A stretch of 64,000 nt of DNA, taken from assembly GCF_014193255.1 (NCBI RefSeq), contig NZ_JACHZB010000011.1, forward strand, positions 124,001 to 188,000. The letters run 5' to 3'. Both the position numbers and the translations under genes were made by a program. Shown here one piece after another: positions 1-7,253 of this stretch (within the stretch, counting starts at the first letter, position 1; each line of letters starts with the position of its first letter). The notes beneath the pieces were generated by a model. It was given only the letters and a program-made list of their open reading frames with translations, was not told the origin of the DNA and searched no databases. The stretch is from Rhizobium sp. BK196. GTDB lineage: Bacteria; Pseudomonadota; Alphaproteobacteria; Rhizobiales; Rhizobiaceae.

Positions 1-7
1 CTGCCTG

Positions 8-451
8 TCAGTGCCGCGTTTCCTCATCCATATCCGGAGCCGCCCACATCTTTTCGATGTTGTAGAACTCGCGAATTTCGGGACGGAACACATGCACGAT
101 GATGTCACCGGTATCGATCAGGATCCAGTCACCACCTTCCTGACCTTCGACGCGGGCTGTACCGAAGCCCTCGTCCTTGAGATCGGTCAGAAGATGATCG
201 GCGATCGCCATGACATGCCTGTTCGAGCGGCCGGAGACGACAACCATGTAGTCTCCAAGCGCCGATTTTCCGGCAATGTTGATGGTGACGATATCTTCAG
301 CTTTGGAGTCCTCGAGGCTGACGAGGACGGCTTCCAGAGCACGGGCGGCGGCATCGGCGCCACGTTCCGCACCCTTCGGGAGAACGGCAAGCGTTTTTCC
401 CTTGGCGTGTACTGTTGTCAGTGCTTTCCCTTTCCTGGAATGACAAACCAT
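8..451 (-). CDS. rsfS: Ribosomal silencing factor RsfS (Iojap family)
   Basis: RsfS binds ribosomal protein L14 on the free 50S subunit and blocks joining with 30S, lowering translation in poor conditions. The body shows the family pattern: an ALE-VLVSLEDSKAEDIVTI helix/strand, the YMVVVSGRSNRHV core, EGQEGGDWILIDTGDIIVHVF and a C-terminal R-x-FYNIEKMWA. The start is uncertain. An in-frame GTG lies at 460 and an ATG at 451, but the best ribosome-binding sequence (AGGAAAGGG) precedes an in-frame CTG at 421, where the protein would begin L/M-TTVHAKGK. Its usual partner nadD is 3.7 kb away, with the molybdate locus between them. The gene ends 8 bases inside the window, so rlmH, the usual next gene, would lie outside. 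Confidence 0.9.
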   Translation of the reverse strand: MVCHSRKGKALTTVHAKGKTLAVLPKGAERGADAAARALEAVLVSLEDSKAEDIVTINIAGKSALGDYMVVVSGRSNRHVMAIADHLLTDLKDEGFGTARVEGQEGGDWILIDTGDIIVHVFRPEIREFYNIEKMWAAPDMDEETRH

Positions 452-461
452 GCACAACACG

Positions 462-480
462 GATCCGGTACAACCGGATC
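462..480. promoter_or_regulatory. Perfect 8-bp inverted repeat upstream of rsfS
   Basis: GATCCGGT-aca-ACCGGATC lies immediately upstream of the rsfS reading frame, in the 200-base gap between rsfS and the divergent modE-like gene. It could be an operator or a short hairpin in the rsfS leader. A second small perfect palindrome, CGAAATC-aa-GATTTCG, is at 562-577. Neither has a recognised regulator. Confidence 0.35.
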
Positions 481-660
481 ATGGTTAAGATAGGCATCAA
501 ACCATTAACGTTTCAAGACGCGGCGCAGCGCGCGAGCGGCGGAAAGCCGCATTTGGCGTCACGAAATCAAGATTTCGACCCTCGGTCGAGATGGAGGGGC
601 TGTGTACAGCGTTTGCGGTAGGGCGTAAAGTGCCGATGATTTCCGCAAATACTGACCGAA

Positions 661-1038
661 ATGACCAAAACTGCCAAAAATCCGCTCGCCCCCGTCCTGC
701 GAATCACCTTTCCCGATGACGATCGCCTCGGCCACGGCAAGATGGAGCTGCTCGAGCATATCCGCGAGACAGGTTCCATCTCGGCGGCCGGCCGCGCAAT
801 GGACATGTCCTATCGCCGTGCGTGGATGCTGGTTGCCGAGATGAACCGCATGTTCAAGTCGCAGGTGGTGGAATCGCAGCGTGGCGGCCAGAAGGGTGGT
901 GGCGCGGCACTGACGCCGTTCGGCGAGCAACTGCTGGCGCGCTTTCGCGACATGGAAAAGACGGTACGCACCAGCCTTGCCGATGATCTCGCCTGGCTGG
1001 AAAACAACCGCAATCCGCTGCCGGACGGCCGGCGCTGA
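661..1038 (+). CDS. ModE-type DNA-binding regulator, HTH domain only
   Basis: This 125-residue protein matches the N-terminal LysR-like winged-helix domain of ModE: MELLEHIRETGSISAAGRAM, then MSYRRAWMLVAEMN as recognition helix, then QRGGQKGGGAALTPFGEQLL. It stops there, with no room for the two molybdate-binding (TOBE/molbindin) domains of the roughly 260-residue enterobacterial ModE. Short ModE forms are common in alphaproteobacteria, so this is not obviously a truncation. Its stop codon directly abuts the stop codon of convergent modC, and that context supports a role in molybdate-dependent control of modABC. How it senses molybdate without the binding domains cannot be read from the sequence. 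The start ATG at 661 gives the conserved N-terminus. Confidence 0.85.
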   Translation: MTKTAKNPLAPVLRITFPDDDRLGHGKMELLEHIRETGSISAAGRAMDMSYRRAWMLVAEMNRMFKSQVVESQRGGQKGGGAALTPFGEQLLARFRDMEKTVRTSLADDLAWLENNRNPLPDGRR

Positions 1039-2109
1039 TCAGGCTTGCAGCGCCACCGTCTTGATAACGGCGAAAGCCGGCATGCCCCGATATAATCCCA
1101 GACGCTCGCAGGACAGGGCAGTGATGCGCGAGAGCACGGCGTCGCCGGTGCAATCGAGGCGGATCTCGACGGTTCCATCCTCCGTTGGTGAAACCTGCGT
1201 GACGGTTCCTTCCAGAATGTTGAGGGCACTCAGCCCTTCCGGCTTCCGCGTTGCCAGCATCACGTCTCGGGCGGGGATATGGATGCGCACGGGCCTGCCT
1301 ATGGCCGGCGCAGCACCCGGAACATAGAGCCTGCCCGCCTTCAGCAGCACCGTCGAAATCCGATTGGCCAAATCGATATCTTCGACCGTGCCTTCCAGAA
1401 CGGCACCGGCTTCCTTTTGGTCCTCCGGGAGCAGCGACGAACGGCTGAGGATCTCTGTTGCGGGGCCTGCGGCTTCCACCTTGCCGTCGCGCATGACCAC
1501 GACCCGATTTGCCAGGCGCGCGACTTCGGAGATCGAATGGCTGACATAGACGATCGGAATATCCATCTCGTCGCGCAGACGCTCGAGATAGGGCAGAATC
1601 TCGGCCTTGCGGGCTTCGTCCAAGGCGGCCAGGGGTTCGTCCATCAGGAGCAGGCGCGGCGAAGAAAGCAGTGCGCGACCGATCGCGACACGCTGCTTCT
1701 CGCCCCCCGACAGCTTTGAAGGGCTGCGGGCGAGCAACTGGCCGATGTCGAGCAGGTCGACGACATGATCGAAATTTTCAATGCGTGCGGATTTCGGCGT
1801 GAACCAGCGGCCATAGGAGAGGTTTGCCCGGACGCTCAAATGCGGAAAAAGCCGCGCTTCCTGGAAGACGTAGCCGAAACGGCGGCGGTGCCGGGGAACG
1901 AAGATGCCCTCTGCCGTATCCGTCAGCGCCTCGCCGTCGAGCAGGATCCGGCCTTCGGCCGGTCGTGTGAGGCCGGCGATGATGCGGATCACGGAGGTCT
2001 TGCCGGAGCCGGAACGACCGAAGAGCGCCGTCACGCCGCGTTCGGAGGTGAAGGCGGCATCGAGCCCGAAGGCGCCGAGGCGATGTCTTGCTTCAACGAT
2101 GAGCGTCAT
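1039..2109 (-). CDS. modC: Molybdate ABC transporter ATP-binding protein ModC
   Basis: ModC is the ATPase subunit of the molybdate importer. Residues 31-38 are the Walker A loop (GRSGSGKT), 133-140 the signature LSGGEKQR, and 153-159 Walker B (LLLMDEP). The C-terminal part (about 290-356) reads as a TOBE/molybdate-binding domain, with TVTQVSPTEDGTVEIRLDC typical of ModC. The length of 356 matches the family. The start ATG at 2109 overlaps the modB stop codon by four bases (ATGA), so the two are translationally coupled. The gene is last in modABC and its stop meets the stop of the modE-like gene tail to tail. Confidence 0.96.
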   Translation of the reverse strand: MTLIVEARHRLGAFGLDAAFTSERGVTALFGRSGSGKTSVIRIIAGLTRPAEGRILLDGEALTDTAEGIFVPRHRRRFGYVFQEARLFPHLSVRANLSYGRWFTPKSARIENFDHVVDLLDIGQLLARSPSKLSGGEKQRVAIGRALLSSPRLLLMDEPLAALDEARKAEILPYLERLRDEMDIPIVYVSHSISEVARLANRVVVMRDGKVEAAGPATEILSRSSLLPEDQKEAGAVLEGTVEDIDLANRISTVLLKAGRLYVPGAAPAIGRPVRIHIPARDVMLATRKPEGLSALNILEGTVTQVSPTEDGTVEIRLDCTGDAVLSRITALSCERLGLYRGMPAFAVIKTVALQA

Positions 2110-2807
2110 TCCGGATCGGTCCTCCGGCCGGCGAGATAGGCAAGGAATTCCGAGGCGAGCAGGGCCAGCATGGAAATGGCGATGGAAATAAGGGTGAGCC
2201 GCATGGCGACGGCGTCACCGCCGGGCACCTGGGTGAAGGTATAGATGGCGGTCGATAGTGTCTGCGTTTCGCCCGGGATATTGGAGACGAAGGTGATGGT
2301 GGCGCCGAACTCGCCCATCGCCTTGGCAAAGCAGAGGATCATGCCGGTAATGATGCCCGGAATGATCAGCGGCAGCGTGACGGTCAGGAAGACCCAAGCC
2401 GGGCTTGCGCCGAGCGTTCCGGCCGCTTCCTCCAGCTTGCGGTCGACGGCCTCGATGGAGAGACGGACGCTGCGCACCATAAGCGGGAAGCCCATGACGC
2501 CGCAGGCGAGCGCTGCACCCGTCCAGCGGAAGGACAGTACGATGCCCAGATATTGATCCAGCAGGCTGCCGATCGGGCCGCGGCGGCCGAAAAGGACTAG
2601 CAGGATGAAGCCGGTCACGACAGGTGGCAGGATCAGCGGCAGGTGGACGATGCCATTCAGGACGGACTTGCCCCAGAAGCGGCCGCGGGCAAGCAGCAAG
2701 GCGACGAGGATGCCGAGCGGCAGGCTCGCCACCATGGCGACGAAGGAAATGCGCAGGCTCAGCAGGATCGCCGTCCATTCCTCATCGCGCAAGCCGAACA
2801 TATCCAA
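2106..2807 (-). CDS. modB: Molybdate ABC transporter permease ModB
   Basis: ModB is the inner-membrane channel subunit of the molybdate importer. The 233-residue protein has about five hydrophobic segments and the cytoplasmic coupling EAA loop (EEAAGTLGASPAWVFLTVTLP), the contact site for ModC. The signature LPLILPPVVTGF and the MGEFGATITFVSNIPGETQT stretch are typical of ModB/CysT-type permeases. It lies 76 bases downstream of modA and overlaps modC by four bases. The second residues (MDMFGLRDEEW) give an ordinary ModB start at 2807. Confidence 0.96.
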   Translation of the reverse strand: MDMFGLRDEEWTAILLSLRISFVAMVASLPLGILVALLLARGRFWGKSVLNGIVHLPLILPPVVTGFILLVLFGRRGPIGSLLDQYLGIVLSFRWTGAALACGVMGFPLMVRSVRLSIEAVDRKLEEAAGTLGASPAWVFLTVTLPLIIPGIITGMILCFAKAMGEFGATITFVSNIPGETQTLSTAIYTFTQVPGGDAVAMRLTLISIAISMLALLASEFLAYLAGRRTDPE

Positions 2808-2883
2808 AACGTCATCTTCTCCGAAACAGTGAAGGCCGCCGAAGCGAACCGTTCACGCTAGGCTCTGGGCGCTGATTGCGCAA

Positions 2884-3675
2884 TTATTTCAGGATGGTGA
2901 AACCCTGCGTCGTGAAGAATGGGGCAGCCTTGTCCGACTTCAGGAAGTCGAGATAGGCAGCGGCATCCGGGTTCTTGCTCCCAGCAAGCAGGGCGACCGG
3001 GTAGATGATCGGTGGGTGGGAATCGGCCGGGAAGGTGCCGACGATCGCAACGCCCTTATCGGCCGCCGCATCGGTCCGATAGACGATTCCGTATGGTGCT
3101 TCGCCGCGGGAAACGAGGGCGAGGGCGGCGCGCACGCTTTCTGAATAGGCAACCTTGGTCTCGACGGACTTCCAGACGCCGAGTTTGTCGAGCGCTGTCT
3201 GGCCATACTTGCCGGCCGGAACCGACTTCGGCTCGCCCATGGCGAGCTTGCCGTCGCCGAGGAGGCCGGCGAGATCGAAGCCCACCTTGATTTCAACCGG
3301 TTTCTGTTTGCCGTTTTCAGCGACCAGAACGAGGCGGTTGCCGAGCAAGTTGGAGCGTGTGTCCATCTTGATCAGCTTTTTATCGGCGACATAGTCCATC
3401 CAGTTCAGGTCGGCAGAAATAAACACGTCAGCAGGGGCTGCATTCTCGATCTGCTTTGCCAGTGCGCCGCTTGCCGCATAAGAAACAACGGTTTCCCTGC
3501 CACTTTCCTTGGCCCAAGCGGCGTTGGCCGCATCAAGCGCATTTTTGAGGCTTGCAGCGGCGAAGACAGCTACCCTTTCGGCGGCTGCGGCAGGCGTCGA
3601 AAGCGCTGCTGCGCCAAGCCAGATGGCCGAGATCGCGGCGGTTGCCAGTTTCATCCAGTGGCGGCGGCTCTGCAT
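2884..3675 (-). CDS. modA: Periplasmic molybdate-binding protein ModA
   Basis: ModA captures molybdate or tungstate in the periplasm and hands it to ModBC. Residues 1-32 form a signal peptide (MQSRRHWMKLATAA, hydrophobic core, then PAAAA), with maturation near AERVAVFAAASLKNALD. That mature N-terminus contains the AASL oxyanion-binding motif of the family. Later typical segments are ENAAPADVFISADLNWMDYV and GEAPYGIVYRTDA. The length of 263 is usual. It is the first gene of modABC. Two copies of ATAACGGTG lie upstream at 3713-3721 and 3756-3764 and resemble the half-sites of enterobacterial ModE boxes, so molybdate repression is plausible but inferred. Confidence 0.95.
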   Translation of the reverse strand: MQSRRHWMKLATAAISAIWLGAAALSTPAAAAERVAVFAAASLKNALDAANAAWAKESGRETVVSYAASGALAKQIENAAPADVFISADLNWMDYVADKKLIKMDTRSNLLGNRLVLVAENGKQKPVEIKVGFDLAGLLGDGKLAMGEPKSVPAGKYGQTALDKLGVWKSVETKVAYSESVRAALALVSRGEAPYGIVYRTDAAADKGVAIVGTFPADSHPPIIYPVALLAGSKNPDAAAYLDFLKSDKAAPFFTTQGFTILK

Positions 3676-3710
3676 AGTTTCTTCTCCCCGGATTCGAAAT
3701 AGTTAGACGA

Positions 3711-3764
3711 ATATAACGGTGTGTGGGCTTTGGCTAGAGTTGTATTTGGTAGAACATAACGGTG
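3711..3764 (-). promoter_or_regulatory. Candidate ModE half-sites upstream of modA
   Basis: ATATAACGGTG (3711-3721) and ACATAACGGTG (3754-3764) are near-identical direct repeats 43 bases apart in the modA promoter region. The ATATAACG core resembles the half-site of the E. coli ModE operator (CGTTATAT on the other strand). The arrangement differs from the classic compact palindrome, so the assignment is tentative. Confidence 0.3.
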
Positions 3765-4002
3765 GCGGAGCGCGAATTTTTTGCACGCCGTCTCTTCACG
3801 CATTCGTGAGGTGCATGGCTCTCCTTGAGCCGAGAGCTCGTGAGGAAAAAATGTGGCGCTTCTACCTAGTAAATGACAAGAGATCTGAGGGGCCAGTTTG
3901 GATCAACCTGTTTTTGCTGATTAAATTGGCAGCGAAGGCGGTACTGTCCCACAGAGGTTTGCATTCTAAGCATTGCTGCAATGCACCAACCTATATTCAC
4001 CT

Positions 4003-4142
4003 TCTGAACAAATGTGCTAAAAGACAATCATCCGACGGCTTCTCCTCCTCCCATAGCCGTCCGATAGGATCGACAACACTCCTCCTCCCAGTTGTCGATC
4101 AAGTTTTAAGCCCGACGCACCTCCTCCCGCGTCGGGCTTTTC
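4003..4142 (+). ncRNA. Alpha-r14/'cuckoo'-type small RNA with three anti-SD hairpins
   Basis: Three consecutive hairpins each display the same loop motif CCTCCTCCC, the complement of a Shine-Dalgarno sequence. Hairpin 1 has stem 4034-4040 with 4055-4061. Hairpin 2 has a perfect 10-bp stem, 4068-4077 with 4091-4100. Hairpin 3 has a perfect 11-bp stem, 4108-4118 with 4129-4139, followed by TTTT, and so doubles as the intrinsic terminator. The three motifs start at 4044, 4081 and 4120. This architecture is the defining feature of the rhizobial alpha-r14 / cuckoo sRNA family, whose members are proposed to bind ribosome-binding sites of target mRNAs. The 5' end is uncertain: CTATAT at 3991-3996 could be a -10 box (start near 4003), and TGTGCTAAAA at 4013-4022 would place it about 25 bases later. 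It sits in the gap between modA and nadD and does not overlap a convincing protein gene. Confidence 0.85.
4108..4141 (+). terminator. Intrinsic terminator forming the third hairpin of the sRNA
   Basis: AAGCCCGACGC pairs perfectly with GCGTCGGGCTT around a ten-base loop (ACCTCCTCCC), and a T run follows. It ends the sRNA 30 bases before the convergent nadD stop codon. Confidence 0.85.
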
Positions 4143-4170
4143 ATTTCCGGGAACTTTCAAACAATCCGAT

Positions 4171-4770
4171 TTATTCCGCGGCCTTGTGCTGATCGCCGTT
4201 ACGAATGGCTGTCGAGCTCAAAGTCGAGCGCGGACCGTGAATGAAGGTCCAGGCGGGCGCCGGTTTTTTCCAGAGAATACGGGCATCATCCTCGTCAATG
4301 CGGGCAAAAGCAAAGGTCTTGGCCATTTTCGAGGAAAGGTAGGAGAGCGTCGAGCCTGGTCTGTCGATAACCGCGATCGGAAAAGTCCGAGCGATATTCT
4401 GCCATTTCTGCCAGCGGTGGAAATTCTCCAGGCTATCGGCGCCCATGATCCAGATGAAATGCACATGCGGATTGCGCGCCTTGACCCGGGCAAGCGTATT
4501 GGCCGTGTAGCTTACGCCAAATGCCTGCTCGAATGCGGTGACCTTAATATGCGGGTCGGTCGCGATCGCCTCGCTGCGCGCTATACGCTCCGAAAGAGGT
4601 GCCAGATAATTGCGGCTTTTCAGCGGATTGCCCGGTGTCACCATCCACCAGAGCTGATCCAGCCCCAGGCGGCGGATGGCGATTTCGGCGACCAGGACAT
4701 GGCCCTCATGCGGCGGATTGAACGAGCCGCCGAACAGACCGACGATCATGCCGCGTTCGCTATGCGGCAT
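4171..4770 (-). CDS. nadD: Nicotinate-nucleotide adenylyltransferase NadD
   Basis: NadD transfers AMP from ATP to nicotinate mononucleotide, giving nicotinate adenine dinucleotide in NAD synthesis. Near the N-terminus is the nucleotidyltransferase motif GLFGGSFNPPHEGH, followed by LWWMVTPGNPLK, WIMGADSLENFHRW and the C-terminal LSSTAIR (the ISSTxxR motif). From ATG 4770 the protein has 199 residues. A GTG at 4806, one base after the proA stop, would add twelve residues (M/V-TTEHVDRRYLR) and would suit translational coupling, so either start is possible. The longer open frame continuing back into proA is only a shadow. It is the last gene of obgE-proB-proA-nadD. Confidence 0.95.
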   Translation of the reverse strand: MPHSERGMIVGLFGGSFNPPHEGHVLVAEIAIRRLGLDQLWWMVTPGNPLKSRNYLAPLSERIARSEAIATDPHIKVTAFEQAFGVSYTANTLARVKARNPHVHFIWIMGADSLENFHRWQKWQNIARTFPIAVIDRPGSTLSYLSSKMAKTFAFARIDEDDARILWKKPAPAWTFIHGPRSTLSSTAIRNGDQHKAAE

Positions 4771-4807
4771 GCGGAGATAGCGCCGGTCTACATGCTCTGT
4801 GGTCACG

Positions 4808-6091
4808 TCAGGGCCGCGTCTGTCCGTTGCCGCGAACGCGGTACTTGAAGGAGGTGAGCTGCTCGACGCCAACAGGACCGCGCGCATGCATCTTGCCGGT
4901 GGCGATGCCGATTTCCGCACCCATGCCGAATTCTCCGCCATCGGCAAACTGGGTGGAGGCGTTGTGCAGCAGAATGGCCGAGTCGATCTCCGTAAAGAAG
5001 CGCTCGACGACCTCAGGGTCTTCGGCAAGCACGGCTTCGGTGTGGTTCGACGAATATTTCTGGATATGGCCGATCGCGCCGGAAATGCCGTCGACGACGG
5101 CAACGGAAATGATCGCGTCCAGATATTCGGCCGACCAGTCTTCTTCGGTCGCAGGCTTGAGGCCGGATACTACGTTGAGAACCGCGGCCGAACCGCGAAC
5201 CTCGCAGCCGGCTTCAGTCAGAACCTTGAGCAATGGTGCCAGATGCGTGCCGATGGCAGCACTGTCTACCAGCAGCGTTTCAGCCGCGCCGCAGACGCCG
5301 GTGCGGCGCATCTTGGCATTGACGATGATTTTTTTCGCCATTTCGAGATCGGCGGAGGCGTCGACATAGATATGGCAGAGGCCTTCGAGATGGGCGAAAA
5401 CCGGTACGCGTGCCTCGCTCTGGACGCGAGCAACGAGGCTCTTACCGCCGCGCGGTACGATAACGTCGATTGCACCATCAAGCCCGCGCAGCATGGCGCC
5501 GACGGCGGCGCGATCGGTGACGGGCACAAGCTGAATCGCATGTTCCGGCAGGTCGGCAGATTTCAAACCCTCGACCATGCAGGCATGGATCGCAGCCGAG
5601 GAACGGCGCGAATCCGAACCGCAGCGCAGGATCACCGCATTGCCGGCCTTCAGGCAGAGCGCACCGGCATCGGCCGTGACGTTCGGCCGGCTTTCGAAGA
5701 TGACGCCGATGACGCCGAGTGGTGTGCGGACACGTTCGATCTTCAGGCCGTTCGGGCGATCCCAGGCGGCGATGACCTCGCCGACAGGATCGGGAAGAGC
5801 CGCAATCGCGCGGATGCCCTCAGCCATTTCCGTGACGCGCTTGTCATTCAGCGTCAGGCGATCGATGAAGGAGGCGAGCATGTCCGTGCCCTCGACATCC
5901 TTCAAATCTTTCGCATTTTCCGAAAGGATATGGGCTTTGTTCGCAAGGATGGCATCCGCCATGGCGTTCAGAGCCTTGTTCTTGGCATTGGTGGAAGCAA
6001 AGCCCAATGGTCGCGCGGCGGCCTTGGCCTTGCGGCCGATGTCGTTCATCAGCGCGTCAATGTCAGGGCTTAGCGCAACCGTATCAAGCAT
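4808..6091 (-). CDS. proA: Gamma-glutamyl phosphate reductase ProA
   Basis: ProA reduces gamma-glutamyl phosphate with NADPH to glutamate semialdehyde, the second step of proline synthesis. The 427-residue protein has the aldehyde dehydrogenase fold: PLGVIGVIFESRPNVTADA (about 124-142) for cofactor binding, LKAGNAVILRCGSDS, and the active-site cysteine C267 within RRTGVCGAAETLLVD. Its start overlaps the end of proB by eight bases, so the two proline enzymes are coupled. It is followed almost directly by nadD. Confidence 0.97.
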   Translation of the reverse strand: MLDTVALSPDIDALMNDIGRKAKAAARPLGFASTNAKNKALNAMADAILANKAHILSENAKDLKDVEGTDMLASFIDRLTLNDKRVTEMAEGIRAIAALPDPVGEVIAAWDRPNGLKIERVRTPLGVIGVIFESRPNVTADAGALCLKAGNAVILRCGSDSRRSSAAIHACMVEGLKSADLPEHAIQLVPVTDRAAVGAMLRGLDGAIDVIVPRGGKSLVARVQSEARVPVFAHLEGLCHIYVDASADLEMAKKIIVNAKMRRTGVCGAAETLLVDSAAIGTHLAPLLKVLTEAGCEVRGSAAVLNVVSGLKPATEEDWSAEYLDAIISVAVVDGISGAIGHIQKYSSNHTEAVLAEDPEVVERFFTEIDSAILLHNASTQFADGGEFGMGAEIGIATGKMHARGPVGVEQLTSFKYRVRGNGQTRP

Positions 6092-7253
6092 AGCTTGCGT
6101 CCTTCTTCTGCCTTTCTGATCTCGAACCGATCTGCGCCGTCATCACCATATCGTCGCGATGGACCATGGCGGCGCGGCCGGGATAACCGAGGATCGCCTC
6201 GATTTCAGCCGATTTGCGGCCGGCGATCTGGCGGGCTTCTTCTGCGTCGTAGCTGACCAGCCCACGGGCGATCTCGCGGCCGGAGGGGGCGATGATCGCG
6301 ACCGTATCGCCGCGGGCGAAATTGCCGGAGATGCTGCGCACGCCGGCGGGCAGCAGGCTCTTGCCGGCGCCGAGTGCGGTGACGGCACCTTCATCGAGAT
6401 GCAGCATGCCGGCCGGCTGAAGCTGTCCGGCAATCCAGGTCTTGCGGGCGGTGACGGGCGTGCCCGAAGGCGCAAACCAGGAGGAGCGCGCACCGTTTTC
6501 GATTGCCGAAAGCGGGCTTTCCGTCTTGCCTGACGCGATGATCATGGCGCAGCCCGAAGTCGTCGCGATCTTGCCGGCATCGATCTTGGTGCGCATGCCG
6601 CCGCGTGAGAGTTCGGAGGCCGCACCACCGGCCATGGCTTCGATCTCGGGGGTGATTTCCGCAATGGTTTCCAGGAACTGCGCATTCGGATCGAGATGCG
6701 GCGGGGCAGTGTAGAGACCGTCGATATCGGAGAGAAGGATCAGCAGGTCCGCGCCTGTCATGGTCGCGACGCGAGCAGCCAGGCGGTCGTTATCGCCATA
6801 GCGGATTTCGCTGGTCGCGACCGTATCGTTCTCATTGATGATCGGCACGGCGCCGATCTTCAAAAGCTGGTTGATGGTGGCGCGGGCGTTGAGATAACGG
6901 CGACGCTCTTCGGTGTCGCCGAGCGTCAGCAGGATTTGGCCGGCGACGATATCGTCGCGCGACAGGCTTTCCGACCAGGCACGTGCCAGCGCGATCTGGC
7001 CGACGGCCGCCGCCGCCTGGCTTTCCTCCAGCTTCAGGGCGCCCGAGGGAAGATCGAGCACCGAGCGGCCGAGTGCTATAGCGCCTGACGATACCACAAG
7101 GATATCGACGCCTTTGGACTTCAGCGCAGCGATATCGGCGCACATGGCATCGAGCCATGATTTCTTCAGACCGGTCTTGCGATCGACCAGGAGCGCCGAG
7201 CCGATCTTGATGACGACGCGGCGGTAGCGATCCAGCGGTTTGCGGCTACTCAT
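6084..7253 (-). CDS. proB: Glutamate 5-kinase ProB
   Basis: ProB phosphorylates glutamate to gamma-glutamyl phosphate, the committed and proline-inhibited step of proline synthesis. An amino-acid kinase domain fills the first 260 or so residues: VVIKIGSALLVD at the start, VVSSGAIALG, then IINENDTVATSEIRYGDNDRL and LLSDIDGLY. The rest is a PUA domain (from about residue 280, with LPAGVRSISGNFARGDTVAI and GRKSAEIEAILGYPGRAAMVHRDDMV). The 389-residue length is that of the two-domain enzyme. Its ATG overlaps the obgE end by eight bases, and its end overlaps proA by eight. Confidence 0.97.
   Translation of the reverse strand: MSSRKPLDRYRRVVIKIGSALLVDRKTGLKKSWLDAMCADIAALKSKGVDILVVSSGAIALGRSVLDLPSGALKLEESQAAAAVGQIALARAWSESLSRDDIVAGQILLTLGDTEERRRYLNARATINQLLKIGAVPIINENDTVATSEIRYGDNDRLAARVATMTGADLLILLSDIDGLYTAPPHLDPNAQFLETIAEITPEIEAMAGGAASELSRGGMRTKIDAGKIATTSGCAMIIASGKTESPLSAIENGARSSWFAPSGTPVTARKTWIAGQLQPAGMLHLDEGAVTALGAGKSLLPAGVRSISGNFARGDTVAIIAPSGREIARGLVSYDAEEARQIAGRKSAEIEAILGYPGRAAMVHRDDMVMTAQIGSRSERQKKDASYA

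Noticed and set aside
3719..4192. 157-codon frame in the modA-nadD gap
   Set aside because: It runs through all three sRNA hairpins and into nadD; no family resemblance. An internal ATG at 3850 has a fair ribosome-binding site but the same problem.
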